This document shows positions 47,670 to 60,090 of a stretch of 64,000 bases of DNA, piece after piece. The translations under genes and the position numbers were made by a program. How positions within the stretch are numbered: position 1 is the stretch's first letter; every line of letters begins with the position of its first letter. The notes below the pieces were generated by a model. That model saw only the letters and a program-made list of their open reading frames with translations, did no database searches and was not told where the DNA came from. Origin of the DNA: Brachycybe producta (taxonomy: Eukaryota; Arthropoda; Diplopoda; Playtdesmida; Andrognathidae); contig JAUPFP010000005.1 in NCBI GenBank assembly GCA_036925085.1, forward strand, positions 7,265,998 to 7,329,997, given 5' to 3'.

Positions 47670-47728
47670 CAGTGTTTCTCAAACTGTGGTCCGTGGCAGT
47701 GTGCTAGAAAAAAGTTTGAGAAACACAG
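47670..47728. mobile_element. 59-bp hAT terminal-repeat remnant
   Basis: CAGTGTTTCTCAAACTGTGG at the left and AGTTTGAGAAACACAG at the right are inverted copies of a common hAT terminus (CAGTGTTTCTCAAACT). Almost no interior remains. Confidence 0.7.
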
Positions 47729-48159
47729 TTGTAATTGAATGTTCTTTTTCAGTGAAAGCCATTATTTTTAACAATTAATCCAATTTTGTTCGTTTTTTAA
47801 TTGTTTATGAAAGCTGTAAGCTATTTTCTAAATTTCATCGGAAGAAATAATTTTATGAAAAGCTATTAATAGACGGACAGTATATTTTAGTGCTTATTGC
47901 ACTTTGAATTACGTTACTTTATAGAAAAACTGGGAGCGAAAACACAAAATCCCTATGAAGATTTTTATTTGTTAAAAATTTTAAAATAACTTAAAACTTT
48001 TAATTAAGGCTCAGATTATCATAACAACCTAAAGGATCCAACTAATGATGTGTGCGTAAAGAAAAATCTCTTTCCAATAATAAATTAAAATCATGTTGAA
48101 CCCTTTTTTACAATATAAAACTGCTTACTGGCAATTTAATATTACAAAATACTTTGAAA

Positions 48160-51100
48160 TTACAAAAACGGATGAATGTTCAACTCCAAAGCAGCGCACG
48201 GCATCGTTAAGTCAAAGTTTGCCAAAACTTCCGGGTGAATGACGCCCATTTTACCTAGTGAAACTCCATTTACGACAACTTCAGAACATCGGCCGGGAAA
48301 AAAAGTCGGATCTTGATCGAGAAGAAAGTTTATCATTCATACATTTTATTTCATAAAATGCAAATCATGTAATTTACCGTCGCACGATTTCATGTAGTAG
48401 CCTTTTCCTTCTTTTCTAGCATCAAAGGGGATGCTTGAAAGTTGCATCAACCGATCCAAAAGACCGTGGATCACTTCAAAGCCGGGAGTACGGTTACAGT
48501 TGACGGCACAAAGATGTCGAATGTTACGAGTTCCAACGTCTAGAATGACAGAGACAATTATTCAATAAGATTCTATCGTCTAACAGGTAGTAGTTGCTAA
48601 AGATTAATTAACCTGTCGTCGAATCCTGAACAACAACGTCAGAGATTTCGAATAATTTCACCGGAAGAGGAACTTGTTTGTTAGAGGCGATTGTTTTAAG
48701 AATTCCGGGCAACAACGTCGTCCTCACAACCTTTATAAATGAGAAATGTTTAATATTTTTAATTCGATAAATATTACATCAGATAACTTGCAAATTGCAG
48801 TAAGTTTGAGAAAAGAACAAAGTTATCAAAAAGTTATTAACTTTCAGTCAAATAAATTTACATAAAACTTCTTGAGGAACATTTTCAGCTTTAAGAAAAA
48901 CGAGTGTTTATTCTTTAAAATGTCCTTCAGATATTAAGGTATTTTCATGACGTTTTGAATTGCCATTTAGTTGCAAGAGCCATTTGAGCAACTTCAGAAC
49001 TGCGAAATTGACCATAACTCATGATAATTGCAATTCTTAAGAGTGTTTAACCTTGTAAAAAGTCACAGAAACTTGAAAATTAACTAAGCTAAAGGTCAAT
49101 TTGGGACAACATGAAACTCATTTACAGACGAACACATTACAACCTTATTTCTGCAACACAAAAGTTAAAAATCGAATTTAAACCTGAAATTCAAGCGTCT
49201 TTGGATTCGCAATATGAACGACGTCAGTGATAGATAATTTCTGGCGAAGTTTCTCGCTGATATCGTCTCTAGAACACTTAAAACAAATAAAACAATTAAA
49301 ACTAGATACAATATTTAGAACCCAGTAATCTTAAACGTTCTAATAAACACCAAAGAGAAAGTGTGAGCTTCCGTGTAACCTGCTTGAGCGATCTGTTCTC
49401 GAAGCAAATCACACAACTTATTCAACAGGAACTGCAAACAATACAAACATTCATTTATGAAAAGACTTTAAAAAAACCCAAGACATCATCAACCTGTTCT
49501 GCGATCGTAGTCGTATTTGGCAACGTCTTCGGAATATTGTTATAACCGAATGCGATGGCGACATCTTCGATCACATCGCAAGCGTGGATAACATCGTGTC
49601 GCGTCGGTGGAATCTCGACTCGTATCTTCTCTCCAGATTCTAGAACTTCTGCCTTCAAACACATCTTTGTCAACAAATGCGCAATGGAACGTGGACTTTC
49701 ACTATCACAGATTCACAGCCAAGAGTCAAAATCAACCTTAGATTCAAACCGACTTAACTTACCAAATGCCGACCAATCGGTTTATCTCAGAGACTTCGAT
49801 CAATTCGCTTCGATATGTCAACTCGGGACTCAAATACTTTGTTCCGTCTACATTTACGATCTCGACGGGTTCGATTCTACGTAAAACGACAAGTGAATAC
49901 AATAGTGTCGAAATTTTACTCAACTGATAACTACGGCTACCTATCTAACCAACAACCTAACTAAGGCATTATTATGAAACAAGAAATTTTCGGTTGCTAT
50001 TTTAAATGCACGTTATTGAAACTCCGTATTTCACTTCAAATATAAATATGAACATTTTAAGAATTTTTTTCAAGACTTTCGTTGCACTTTTTCCACTTTT
50101 TTTCATTCTATTTTTAAAAATTTTCTGAAGGTTTTAAAAAAATGTGAATTGTGAAAAACAATTCCAAATTTAAAAAAAATAATAATTTAAAAGAAATAAA
50201 ATAATTAATAATAAAAGTTATCAAATTTATGAAAGGTGGCGTTTAACTAGCACCAAATGAAAAATAAAATAAGCGCCAACCAGATATAAATAGTAATCGT
50301 TTGGCTTCCAAGATTTGGAAGTTCTTCTATTATGCATACCGTGTGAGAACTGCCGCACCAATGGTGCGCAATAAGACAACAAAAAAAAAGCGAGACATAA
50401 GAGGCTAAAATGAATCAAAATATTTTCAACCAAATTCGACTCCCTCAATATAGAAAACTTAAAAAGCGCCAAACTTACTGAACACTAATTAAGATAAGCG
50501 CCAAATTGAATTAAATTACAAAAACTGAACTAGCGCCGTCACTTTGTATGATTCATGTGCATATTAATTTTTCGAAGTTTCAACGTAAAAAGCGCACCAC
50601 ATTTAGGCAATAATACAATCTAAACAAGACGGCATTTTTTTGGGTAGCCTTACTAATAAAAAGTGATAACATTACGAACACAAATGGCTCCTTGCAGTAT
50701 TTGCTGAACATACAGACAATCGTATCGATGACGATCTTCGCCTTTATAAAGATAAAACGAAGAAAAAGTAACGAAGAATTAACGATTACAGTTTCGTTAT
50801 CACGTAATAAAACTATAGAAAAAAAAAAACCTTCGTAAAATCGGTAGCAGTACACTCGATGAAGACGTTCTTCGTCTCGAGTGAAATCTTCGTGTGTTCG
50901 CTGTTGATTATCGGTGGCATCGAAAGGACGACATCGTTCGAGTCGTAGATGATTGGATAAACAGGTTTATCTCTTATTATTGGAAGATATGGTTTCAAAT
51001 GACTCTCTTTCTACATTAAACAAAGACAAAATAAATCAAAGCGACATAAAGAAACTCGTAAACTAGAATAAGTTACCGAGTATAGCTCCATCAGTTCGCT

Positions 51101-52934
51101 CGCAAGGTACTCTTTCTGTTGATTCAAAGGTACAAAACGGATTTCGTCCGGCCGTTTCGCATCGTAATAAAAAGGTCCTTGTATGGTGTCCAAATCGTGA
51201 GTTCCGATTGACACCAGAGAACGTTTACGACAAAGATTCTGATGTAGTTTATCCTGTAGATCGATGAAACTGTCGTAGATCTGTGAATCGAACTTCATTC
51301 CTCGTAAAACGGCCGCTACGACTAAAGGACGGATCTGAGCAGTCTAGAAAAACGATAATCGAATAGATATTAGCAGATTCTATACTGCGATTTAATGAAA
51401 AAAACTGAAAAAACAAACCGCCGGTTTTACGATAAGACGATGCGGAGATCCGTTTCCATGTGATGATTTAACAAAACGTGGAATAGGAAGCCTAACATGT
51501 AAAAATGGATCATATCGAATAAACTCAAATAGAAAATCGTTCGGAAGTTTGTTTCTTACTTTCCCTGGAATATCAAAAGACCCATCGTCAACCCTTCGAC
51601 ACATAACAAGTCGTATCTATTAGCTGGAACATCGATCTTGTAGATAACGTCATCGGAAGCATTCGTTGATTTAGTTACGTCACCTTGTTCCTTAAGAAGC
51701 TGTTGTTTTTCTGTCGTCTTTCTCGTTAAAATAAAACATAAACATGTATCATTACAACGACAAAACTATTCTTAAAACTATTAAATACAAAACGAAAATC
51801 TCTTTAAGACACCAGAAATTGCATATCTCTGCAGATTTTTTAAAAAAATATGTATATTTATTCAAGTCTCTTGCAGTTATTACCATACTTTTCAGGGTTT
51901 TTTTAGAAATTCTTTCGATCAGGGGCCGCCTAGCCTCTACGGCGAAGTTTATACAGCTTTTCCGCCTTATTTCGTGCTTTCGGCACAACCTATATAAAAA
52001 CTCAAACGGGTTACAGTGGAGGTTAGCGGCATCTAATTGAAAGATTGTCCTTTTTCTGCATAATTTTAATACAGCTCTTGGAAAGTTTTTCCAAGTTTCT
52101 TGCAATTTTGTGCAAATATTTGCAAAGGTTATTGTAATTTATTGTTAATTTCTACAACTTTTTCAAGTGTTTTTTTTTAGAAATTATCATAATTATTATA
52201 ATTTTGTAAGTTTTTTTTTTAACCAGATATCTTACTGTTACGATGGTTCATGAACAGCTTATTTCGAAAATATGATGATTCTGTTGTTCAGAAGTTGAAT
52301 TACGAAAGACTAGAAAGTATATTAGAAACTAGAATGCTGGCTCAATCAATCAAGGGTGTTTTCATGTTGATAAAACATTATTTCAAAATCAACTTTTAGC
52401 AGAAAGAAATTAAGAACCATCGTCTGCTAAGCGTCTTCTACTTAAAGTTGAGTCATTTTCAAACTCACATAAAAAGCTTATTTTGAAAGATACGAACAAA
52501 CCTTCTAGTTTCTGTTAATTTTGCGCCTGAAAGGTCAGAATAATCAGAGTTCACTGGGTAAAAATACACTATACAATCTACAGTTTAATGAAACCTTTTT
52601 GAGACTTTCTTGCAAATTTACTGCGTATTTCTGTAGTTTCCTGCAGAAATATTGAAAGTTTGTGCAATTTCCTGAATATCTTTTATATTATGAGTCTGGA
52701 AGTAAAACAATACTAACAACTTCATCCAATTCGAGGCCGAATTCGAAGCACAGTTCGTTAAATTCGTCATCGGCTGCAATTTTACATAAGAAAACACACG
52801 TGGAAAGTTGTTAATTATCAATGGATTTCAACGATAATGTAACATAATTCGATTTATAGCCGCTTCATTTACTTACTGTAACTCCTTCCGAGCACTTTGA
52901 AGAGAACATCCCTCTTAATACCAATCGTCGGCAT
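48160..52934 (-). CDS. FARSB: Cytosolic phenylalanyl-tRNA synthetase beta subunit, complete spliced gene
   Basis: The beta subunit of the alpha2-beta2 enzyme that charges tRNA-Phe. Fourteen exons join in phase: 52934-52877, 52773-52718, 51717-51560, 51491-51419, 51343-51077, 51010-50831, 50741-50680, 49876-49763, 49701-49494, 49431-49351, 49276-49184, 48730-48613, 48539-48378 and 48311-48160, giving 593 residues against 589 in human. Landmarks are [82 protein letters not shown] (from about residue 353, the B5 region), [15 protein letters not shown] and C-terminal FFPGRCSEV. The exon 7 donor (GTTCGT) was chosen by phase and alignment; the exon 2 end at 52718 was chosen by alignment. All conserved segments are intact. 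Tail-to-tail with the decarboxylase. Confidence 0.95.
51890..52130 (-). mobile_element. Degenerate copy of the TTAA MITE interior, in FARSB intron 2
   Basis: Read on the minus strand it parallels 45555-45810: a CTTGGAAAAACTTTCCAAG-like start, then TTCCTGC-type sequence, CACGAAATAAGGCGGAAAAA, AGAGGCTAGGCGGC and GATCGAAAGAATTTC. No intact TIRs. The local open frames on both strands follow the repeat. Confidence 0.6.
52318..52516. mobile_element. Foldback repeat family, two-armed copy in FARSB intron 2
   Basis: The left arm starts TATTAGAAACTAGAATGCTG, the centre reads CTGCTAAGCGTCTTCTACTT then AAAGTTGAGTCATTTTCAAA, and the right arm ends AAACCTTCTAGTTTCTG. Flanking homology continues (TTGCGCCTGAAA, AATAATCAGAGTTC). 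Confidence 0.78.
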
Positions 52935-53589
52935 ATTTTCAATCAAAAAACAGTAGATTTATTGCTTAAAACTGATTAAAAGTCCCGAAAAAAATAACGT
53001 AACCGAAATCCAGAATTACTCACACGGCGACGACTAAACGTGCTTTCATATATAATCAGCGGCGACTAATATGTTTATGATTTCATTTGCCAACAATAGA
53101 TGTCGCTAAACAATACTTATCGATTAATATTAAATTAATCAATATATCGATATAGCTGCAGTGTTTGATTGCCTCCTTTCAGGGAAAACTTTCCCTTAAT
53201 TATACAGTACAAATTATATAATCATTAATATAAATATAGTTTCATGCAATTAAATCATACAAAACTTTCTAAGTAATCTAAATAATATATTCTTTATAAA
53301 AAGGTCTTAACGGTTATTCTCAAAACTGTAATTGCGAATTATTAAAAATTATTTTGAATTCATAAGTGCATAGACCATTGGCTACATGTACTAAGTGTTG
53401 GTACAAAATTACTTTTTATAGCAATTAATCACAATTACTAATTACATCAGTTAAAAAAATTATCAATTACAATCACAGTTAGTACAATTACATCTTGTAA
53501 TTGTAATTGCAATAACAAATTTAATTTCAATTAGAATTAGAACTAAACATTTCTTTTAAAAATTCAATAACTCATTTTCCCAAAAGCAT

Positions 53590-54060
53590 TTAAATTACTT
53601 TCCAATAAAGATAAAATTTAATTAAAAATATTTGGGTCCTTTGCACACAAACCAATTTTTGACCAAATTCCGACTGCCAAATCCAACCACTTTGAGAACA
53701 CTGCGGTATTTGGAATGTCGTCCAAATGTGGTTGAGTGAACTGCAAAAAAGTAGTCGTATTTGGCAACAGGATTGGTCCCATTGGTCATCATTCATACAA
53801 AATGGACTACAATAAGGAAACACTTTTGAAGCACTGTGCAAAGTGATTGAGATCAAAAAGACCTGCCAGGTGGTTGGGAAGTAGTCTGTGTGCCAACGCG
53901 AAAACCAATGTCGCCAGTGGCAGAGATAGACCACATTCTGGCTCCACAAGATGGAAAGGTGTTTGAAAAGCCACTTGTCTCTCTATAAAAAATACATTGT
54001 AACAAAACCCAACCACCTTCCACTATATTTTGCAGTCGAAATGTGGTCAAAACGTCGTGT
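53590..54060 (-). other. Unidentified block with minus-strand open frames
   Basis: GC-richer than its surroundings, with two overlapping minus-strand frames (119 and 69 codons), one containing LATLVFALAHRLLPNHLAGL. A degraded transposon interior is the most likely explanation; no domain is recognised. Confidence 0.25.
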
Positions 54061-54181
54061 GTGTCACAATGGTCTTAATTATATTAACACATTTTAATAT
54101 AACATCAAAAATGTCGTGGCACACTTAAATAACTCACGACATACTTTGGGAACCACAACTCTCTATATTTAGTGCATAATA

Positions 54182-54685
54182 CAGAATGTTCCAAAACCTA
54201 TGCACATTTTGATTGTTAAGAGTAAATGTTACAATAAAGATTAGATATAACAGCATTGCATGTTTTATGTTTAAATGAGGCATTATCTCAAGTTTTCAAA
54301 ATGTCACCCATTTGCAAGAGACTAACTGATCTGAAAACATCAATTAACGTATCTCTTGCACTTGTTAGACAATTCTCTTTGATTTCTTCCCATTTATACA
54401 ATGATAGCAACTACAAAAAACAAAAAGAATTGTAGCACAATTACAAGAGATACGTTAATTGACGTTTGCAGCTCAGTCTCTTACCAATGTCAGCAATGCG
54501 AATGGGTGACATTTTGAACACCTGAGATAATGCAACATTTAAACATAAAAAATGCAATGCTGTTACATCTAATTTTTATTGTAACATTTACTCTTTAATA
54601 CTAAAATTAATAAAATAAATTTAAGAAAATAAACATGTCAGTTATTAACAACCAAAATGTGCATATATTTTTTGAGACACATCTG
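54182..54685. mobile_element. 504-bp long-inverted-repeat MITE, Tc1/mariner-like
   Basis: The left end CAGAATGTTCCAAAACCTAT and the inverted right end CAGATGTGTCTCAAAAAATA lead into arms of about 200 bases that mirror each other (TGCACATTTTG, GTAAATGTTACAATAAA, AGCATTGCAT, GAGATACGTTAATTG). TA flanks both ends. The loop of about 90 bases is non-coding. Confidence 0.85.
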
Positions 54686-54839
54686 TATATCTAAAAATGA
54701 CTGTTGGGCCATTTTAAACCTAGATGGCACTAGTGCATTGGACCCTTTTTTTTTGTCCTAACTTAGAAGCTGATTAAAAATGAGCATGCATCGAGAATCC
54801 TAGATCAGTGTTTCTTGTCTCTCTGTTTGTCCGTTCTGC

Positions 54840-54868
54840 AGGAGCAGCAGCAGCAGCAACAGCATCAT
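54840..54868 (+). repeat. CAG-rich microsatellite
   Basis: AGGAGCAGCAGCAGCAGCAA followed by CAGCATC, a short trinucleotide run with no supporting gene. Confidence 0.85.
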
Positions 54869-55648
54869 TCTGGCTGCTGTTATTAGAAGGAGGAGTAAGA
54901 AAAGTAAAATTAAATAGCAAATGTTGATTACAGCATCTAATAGGACAGTGAGTGTGCACAGAAAAAGTACAGTGGAACTAAAAGACTTTATACATAGCAT
55001 AAGACTCTATGTATTTTTTTCTTATATAAATTTATGTGTTTGGTGCAAAATGGAAAAGGACAATTAGTGACATAAGAAAAAAAAAACATACAGGTAAAAA
55101 AAATCATTTACCTGCAAGCGACGCATGCATGTTTTTTTTGGGTTATTGTTGCCCTCTTTATTTTTTTATTGATTCTCTGAAAACACACACACAAAAAAAA
55201 CACTTCTCAGGATTCAGAAAACAAAAACATAACAAAAAAAAGCTAATATAGACTTAATATAATACAAAATAATTAGGCTTACAAGTACCAATGCAGAAAA
55301 GTTGCATTTAAATATTAATACAGAAAATATTTGTATACTGTATGTATGTGTATGTTTTTTTAAAAAAAAAAATATCTTATTTGTATTTGAGGTCATAAAA
55401 GGCGTGGAATAGAAAAAAAAAACACACGTCATCATCATATAACCAAACATAAAAGCAATTCATTTTTGTTTGGTCTACATGAAAAAAGAGAAGAAAAAAA
55501 AAATCCATTCATAAATGTTTTATTTGATGAAAAAAAAAACCGCGTTAGACGCCAAAATATTGCACATTACAACAACATCATGATGAAAAAAAAAGACTAC
55601 AAGCTCACTCTTGAAATACATCATCTGTCATATTCTATGACCATAATT

Positions 55649-55649
<1 letters not shown>

Positions 55650-55721
<72 letters not shown>

Positions 55722-55757
55722 AAATATATATATATATATTATCTTTTTTTATATATA
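55650..55757. repeat. (TA)n microsatellite
   Basis: A pure TA run to about 55719, then a second shorter run. The adjoining open frame is an artefact. Confidence 0.95.
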
Positions 55758-57555
55758 AAATGAGGACAACATTTTTGGCATTCCATAGTTTTCACACTCA
55801 TTCTCCTACTCTCAACTACACTTCACCATCATTTCCTCGTTCAGAACAAACTGACCAACTCCAAAAAAAAAAAAATATCTCCCCCTTTTCGACTGCATAA
55901 TCCTCATCTTGTTACAGACACTTTCTAGTTTTTTATTTATTTATTTTTTAGAATAGATAAGAAATATATTTTTTGTCAACTTCACAATACTGGTTGAATA
56001 GGCCTATAATATTATTTAAATGAAAATCTTATTTTCTAGAAAGAAACTACTAAAAGAGAAGATGTAATATAAGGAAGGAGTTTATGGCTCACCCAACATT
56101 TCAACAACTAATCAGAACAATTTAAATCTAGATTAGGCAACTCATTTAAATAATTAGACTTGACCAATAGTATGCAACACTAGATGCCAAAAATGTGATT
56201 ACATTTTTGAGTTATTTAAATCAGCAAAGTCAACATCTAATTAGTTAAATGCATTTTTAAACATTAAACTTATTCTACTGCATCACATTTAAATGTATTT
56301 AAAATGAAACATTAATTTTCTCTCTGTTTTAAGTGAGTTGCTGCAGCTCATTCATTCAACATGTTTATGAATTGCATTATGGTTGTTTGAAAAATGTATC
56401 ATTTTTTTTTTCTTTTCTGAATGTACTTAATTGAATATATATTTTCTTTGTGAACTGTGTATGTACAATTCATTAAGGTCATACAAACATACTGAATATT
56501 GAACTCAGTGTATTCAATTAATATCTAATTACATTAAGTTAATATTTAAATATATTAACTTTGGATCTCGATTTAATGAGTAGATGTAACAAAATATTGA
56601 TTTAGTATTTCAATGTGTTCAGATAATTGAGTAATAAAATGAAATTTATTTTGTCTCTGTCCTTAAGTTAACACAATATAATTTAACTAAACTTAATTAA
56701 CTTGAATGCATTTAGCTCAAGTGTGGACATAACTAATGCATTTGAAAACATAAAAAGCGGAACAAAAAAGGGGTCGGGTGTAACAAAAAGCTTTTGGCTG
56801 AAAAATTTTCCATTGACCCACCAAAACAATCAGAATGGAATAGTAATGTGGCTCATTTAAATAATCTAGCTAGGTATCTTAAATTGACAAATAGCAAAAA
56901 AGACAAATTAGTTTAAACATAGGAAAGAATCATTCATTAGGAAGGAAGTCAGTCATAATTGGTAGAAAATCAATTAGAAAAAAAAATTAATTAGTTAGCA
57001 ATTTAAATGGTTTCTATGTCGTTTTCATCAATAGATGAAAAAAATTCAGCATTTTCAGCATTTATTTTTGCTGATGAAATTTAATTTTCTTTGACGTTGA
57101 TTACATATTCAAATATTATATGAAAACGGTTTTGGGAATTGAGTTTTCATACTGTAGTAATCAAGAATCAATATGCATATGGCTGTGATTTGCATAATCT
57201 TATATAAAGAGATTACGGACACAGACGCACACATCATATCTTTCATATCTATTATCCCCACTTTTAATTAAATAGTCGTCAAGGAATTAAATTTTGGTTG
57301 TAATTGGAAAATTTCTTTTAATTAATAAACAGACTTACATATAAAAGCAGTCAAAAAATCTGAAAGGGAACTTTTAGTTTGATTGGCTAATGGTTAAATA
57401 TTAAAACAAAGCAAATAGAAAATGAAAACAAATAATAGAAAACTCATGCAAGTATTAGGGTTTTTTTTATTATTAAAGGTTAAACAATGGTTTTGGCTGT
57501 GTTTGATCACACATACTATGAATAGAGGATTAACGTCTATTTTTTTTAGATATAT

Positions 57556-58077
57556 TGGGTGCATTCGGAAACTAAAAAAAAAGTTATTATCTCTGTAAAG
57601 AAAACAAAAAAGTAACGTCTGAAAACAACATGTTGTCGGGGTGTTTGTAAAGAAAACGTGTCCGGGAACCATGCTAGCTCCACCTACATTTCTCAAGAAA
57701 GCAAGCATTTAATCCACATACTTGCTTTTTTTTCGATAAGAGCATCTTTAAAAAAAAATGTTTGGGAACTGTGCTAGCTGATCCCACCATTCTAGAGAAA
57801 GCAATCATCTAAACAATATGCTTGCTTTCTTCAGACGATTAAATTGAATAGGCGACTTTCAGTTTCAAGATCATAAAGCAAAGAATGTGTATAAGATGTT
57901 ATTTATTGCACCATGGCTTTTTAAAATGAGGTTTTATGTAGCTTAAATATGTGTAAAAAATATTTAAATGATGCACATTCGGAAATTTTTCTTTCAAAAA
58001 AGTATCTAAAAGGTGGAGCAATCAACTTTTTAGATTCTTTAGATACAAAAATTGTATTTAGTTTCTGATTGCACCCA
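57556..58077 (+). mobile_element. 522-bp non-autonomous TIR element
   Basis: The left end TGGGTGCATTCGGAAACTAAA and the inverted right end TGGGTGCAATCAGAAACTAAA match at 19 of 21 positions. It contains two tandem AAGCAA(G/T)CAT...CTTGCTTT blocks near 57.70 and 57.80 kb. The non-coding interior is shared with 28029-28275. No clear target duplication. Confidence 0.8.
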
Positions 58078-59084
58078 TAGGCAGATGAGTTGTATTTATT
58101 TTGAATGAAACTGAAGGATGATAAAACTTAAGCTGTAATAAACAAAACAAACACCAAACTACAGACACATAAATAGATATATTTCACATAAGAGAGTAGA
58201 CATATATCATATCAGATGTGCTACAAACAGTTTTGTTGTTGTTGTTATCGGTTACTATTAGACAATTCAAGATTACAGTTTGGATTATTTAAATACGGGT
58301 GTAATGAGGATTTTCAGACTCATCAGTCATCAGACTTGTCACTATCTTTTCGCAATTGTTCCTTGTTTTTGTTGGGATGTGATGATTAGTCATGAGCAGA
58401 GTTTTAACTAGGGTGAGGCACCTGGCTCGGTTGTAATAATCGGTTGAAATAAATATATACAAAATAACAAAATAAGCAGAATGGTAATACTAAGGAGGCG
58501 CCAGTTTTAACTTGCCTCGGGTGCAAAGTTTACGTGGACAGAAATAAGGGTGCAAAATTGCTAAAACGATAGTACTAACTTACTAAGAGGTCGTCAGTTC
58601 TATTCTTGCGTTGGACGCAACAAAATATGACTTAGTTACGGATCTGCTCGTAAGCCCCCAGTTCATTGAGATTTAATTATTTACCTGCCCCTTTTTGTTT
58701 GTGCTCGTGCACTTTAATATAGTGCAACACATAAGAGGAAAGAAAAGCCTCTTCATTTAAATAACATCAGCAATCAGGAGTTGACAAATAGTAGACAAAG
58801 TTTTCAATCACCTTCCCATTGAAGGCAAAAAAAATCACAGAGCTTATAACAAATTATATAAAACGAAACATTAGTTTCAAATGTCACAGTATGTTTTGCA
58901 AGGTTTTTTTTATAACGGCTTGGGTTTTTTGTTTCATAGTTTCAGCTTTTTCTTGATAATTTTAAGGAAAAGAATAAAGATGCTTAAACGTTTTTTTTTT
59001 ATATTGATATTTTAAAAAATCAACTTTTTATGACCTTTCCAAAGTGATCAAATATTTGGTTTTGGAAGAGTAATTTTAGAAATT

Positions 59085-59190
59085 TCCAAACTGCCCATAA
59101 AGTGTATTTTTTAAAGATATCAACATGAAAAACTTTAAGCATGTTCCCTGACTTTATTTGTTTCTAAAATCCTTTCAATTTCTACCTGAA
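59085..59190 (+). mobile_element. Foldback repeat family, right arm
   Basis: Contains AACTGCCCATAAAGTGTATT, TTTTAAAGATATCAACATGA and TTTGTTTCTAAAATCCTTTC in order. Confidence 0.6.
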
Positions 59191-59560
59191 AATTTCTGGA
59201 GACAAGAAAGGAAGAATTTTTAGCAATGCCACAAACCCATGTGGCCAAAAAAGCTGCCTCAGGCCCATACTGCATCTGTATGTGTGTTCTACTTGTGTAT
59301 ATGACACAGAAGGACATAGTGAATGTTCATATCATATGTAATAGGTCGATTCCAAACCATGCGGGCACTTGTCACAGATCTTCTCCACTTTGATCCTTTT
59401 CTAAAGTATTCCAACATCAAAAAATCCTTAGTCAAGAATGACACCAAGATATACTTGTATACATACTTTTTCTTAGGGTGGTATTCTTAATGGGTGCTTA
59501 GAAACGAGCACTGACTCAGCTCAGCTAGGCAAGTGTTTAGCTAAAAATGCGACCATTAGA

Positions 59561-59805
59561 GCTGTGCAACTAAACTAAAATGACTAATTACTAATTAGTC
59601 AATACAAACAACTCCTTATTTACTAATCCTAGAATATGCCTCTTAATATTAACATACAAGGCATACCAAAAATTAAAAGGTAGTTTTTAGTTTATTCGAC
59701 TAATTTTATATTTTAGTAGACTAAAATAATCATCCTACTACAAATTAATTTACTAAAAATTTAGTTCACTAAAAACTACAACTAAACAAGGTTTTTTCTG
59801 CACTG
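59561..59805. mobile_element. hAT-like MITE, first of two tandem copies
   Basis: Left end GCTGTGCAACTAAAC, right end CTGCACTG. The interior is almost entirely TTAGT/ACTAA-type sequence and self-complementary. Confidence 0.6.
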
Positions 59806-59849
59806 TCCACATACAGTAATTTTGGTAAAATTTTCCCTATTTCAATCTG

Positions 59850-60090
59850 CAGTGGTTTTGCAACTAAACTTTATAGTAAACTATTAATAACTACGCTCGT
59901 AATTGGTCGAATTAGTTAAAACAAATAACTCTTCATTCACTAATGATAAATGTAAGACATAACTAAAAATAAAACGTTGTTTTTTGGTTTAGATGACTAA
60001 TTTTATATTTTAGTTTACTAAATTTTTAGTTAACTAAAAATATAACTAATAGTCAACTAATAATTGACTAATTATTTTTTTGCAACACGG
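59850..60090. mobile_element. hAT-like MITE, second of two tandem copies
   Basis: Left end CAGTGGTTTTGCAACTAAAC, right end TTTTTTTGCAACACGG. Same TTAGT-rich interior as the preceding copy, including ACAAATAACTC and TTCACTAATGATAA counterparts. Confidence 0.6.

Larger units (their letters stand above)
46205..48159. other. Intergenic region between convergent decarboxylase and FARSB
   Basis: Apart from the two element remnants listed, there is no recognisable gene. The open frame at 46706-47071 has no familiar motif. A minus-strand AATAAA near 47963 could serve FARSB. Confidence 0.5.

Noticed and set aside
51752..52105. 117-codon minus-strand open frame in FARSB intron 2
   Set aside because: It overlaps the degenerate MITE interior also seen at 45.5-45.8 kb, where the frame is not conserved.
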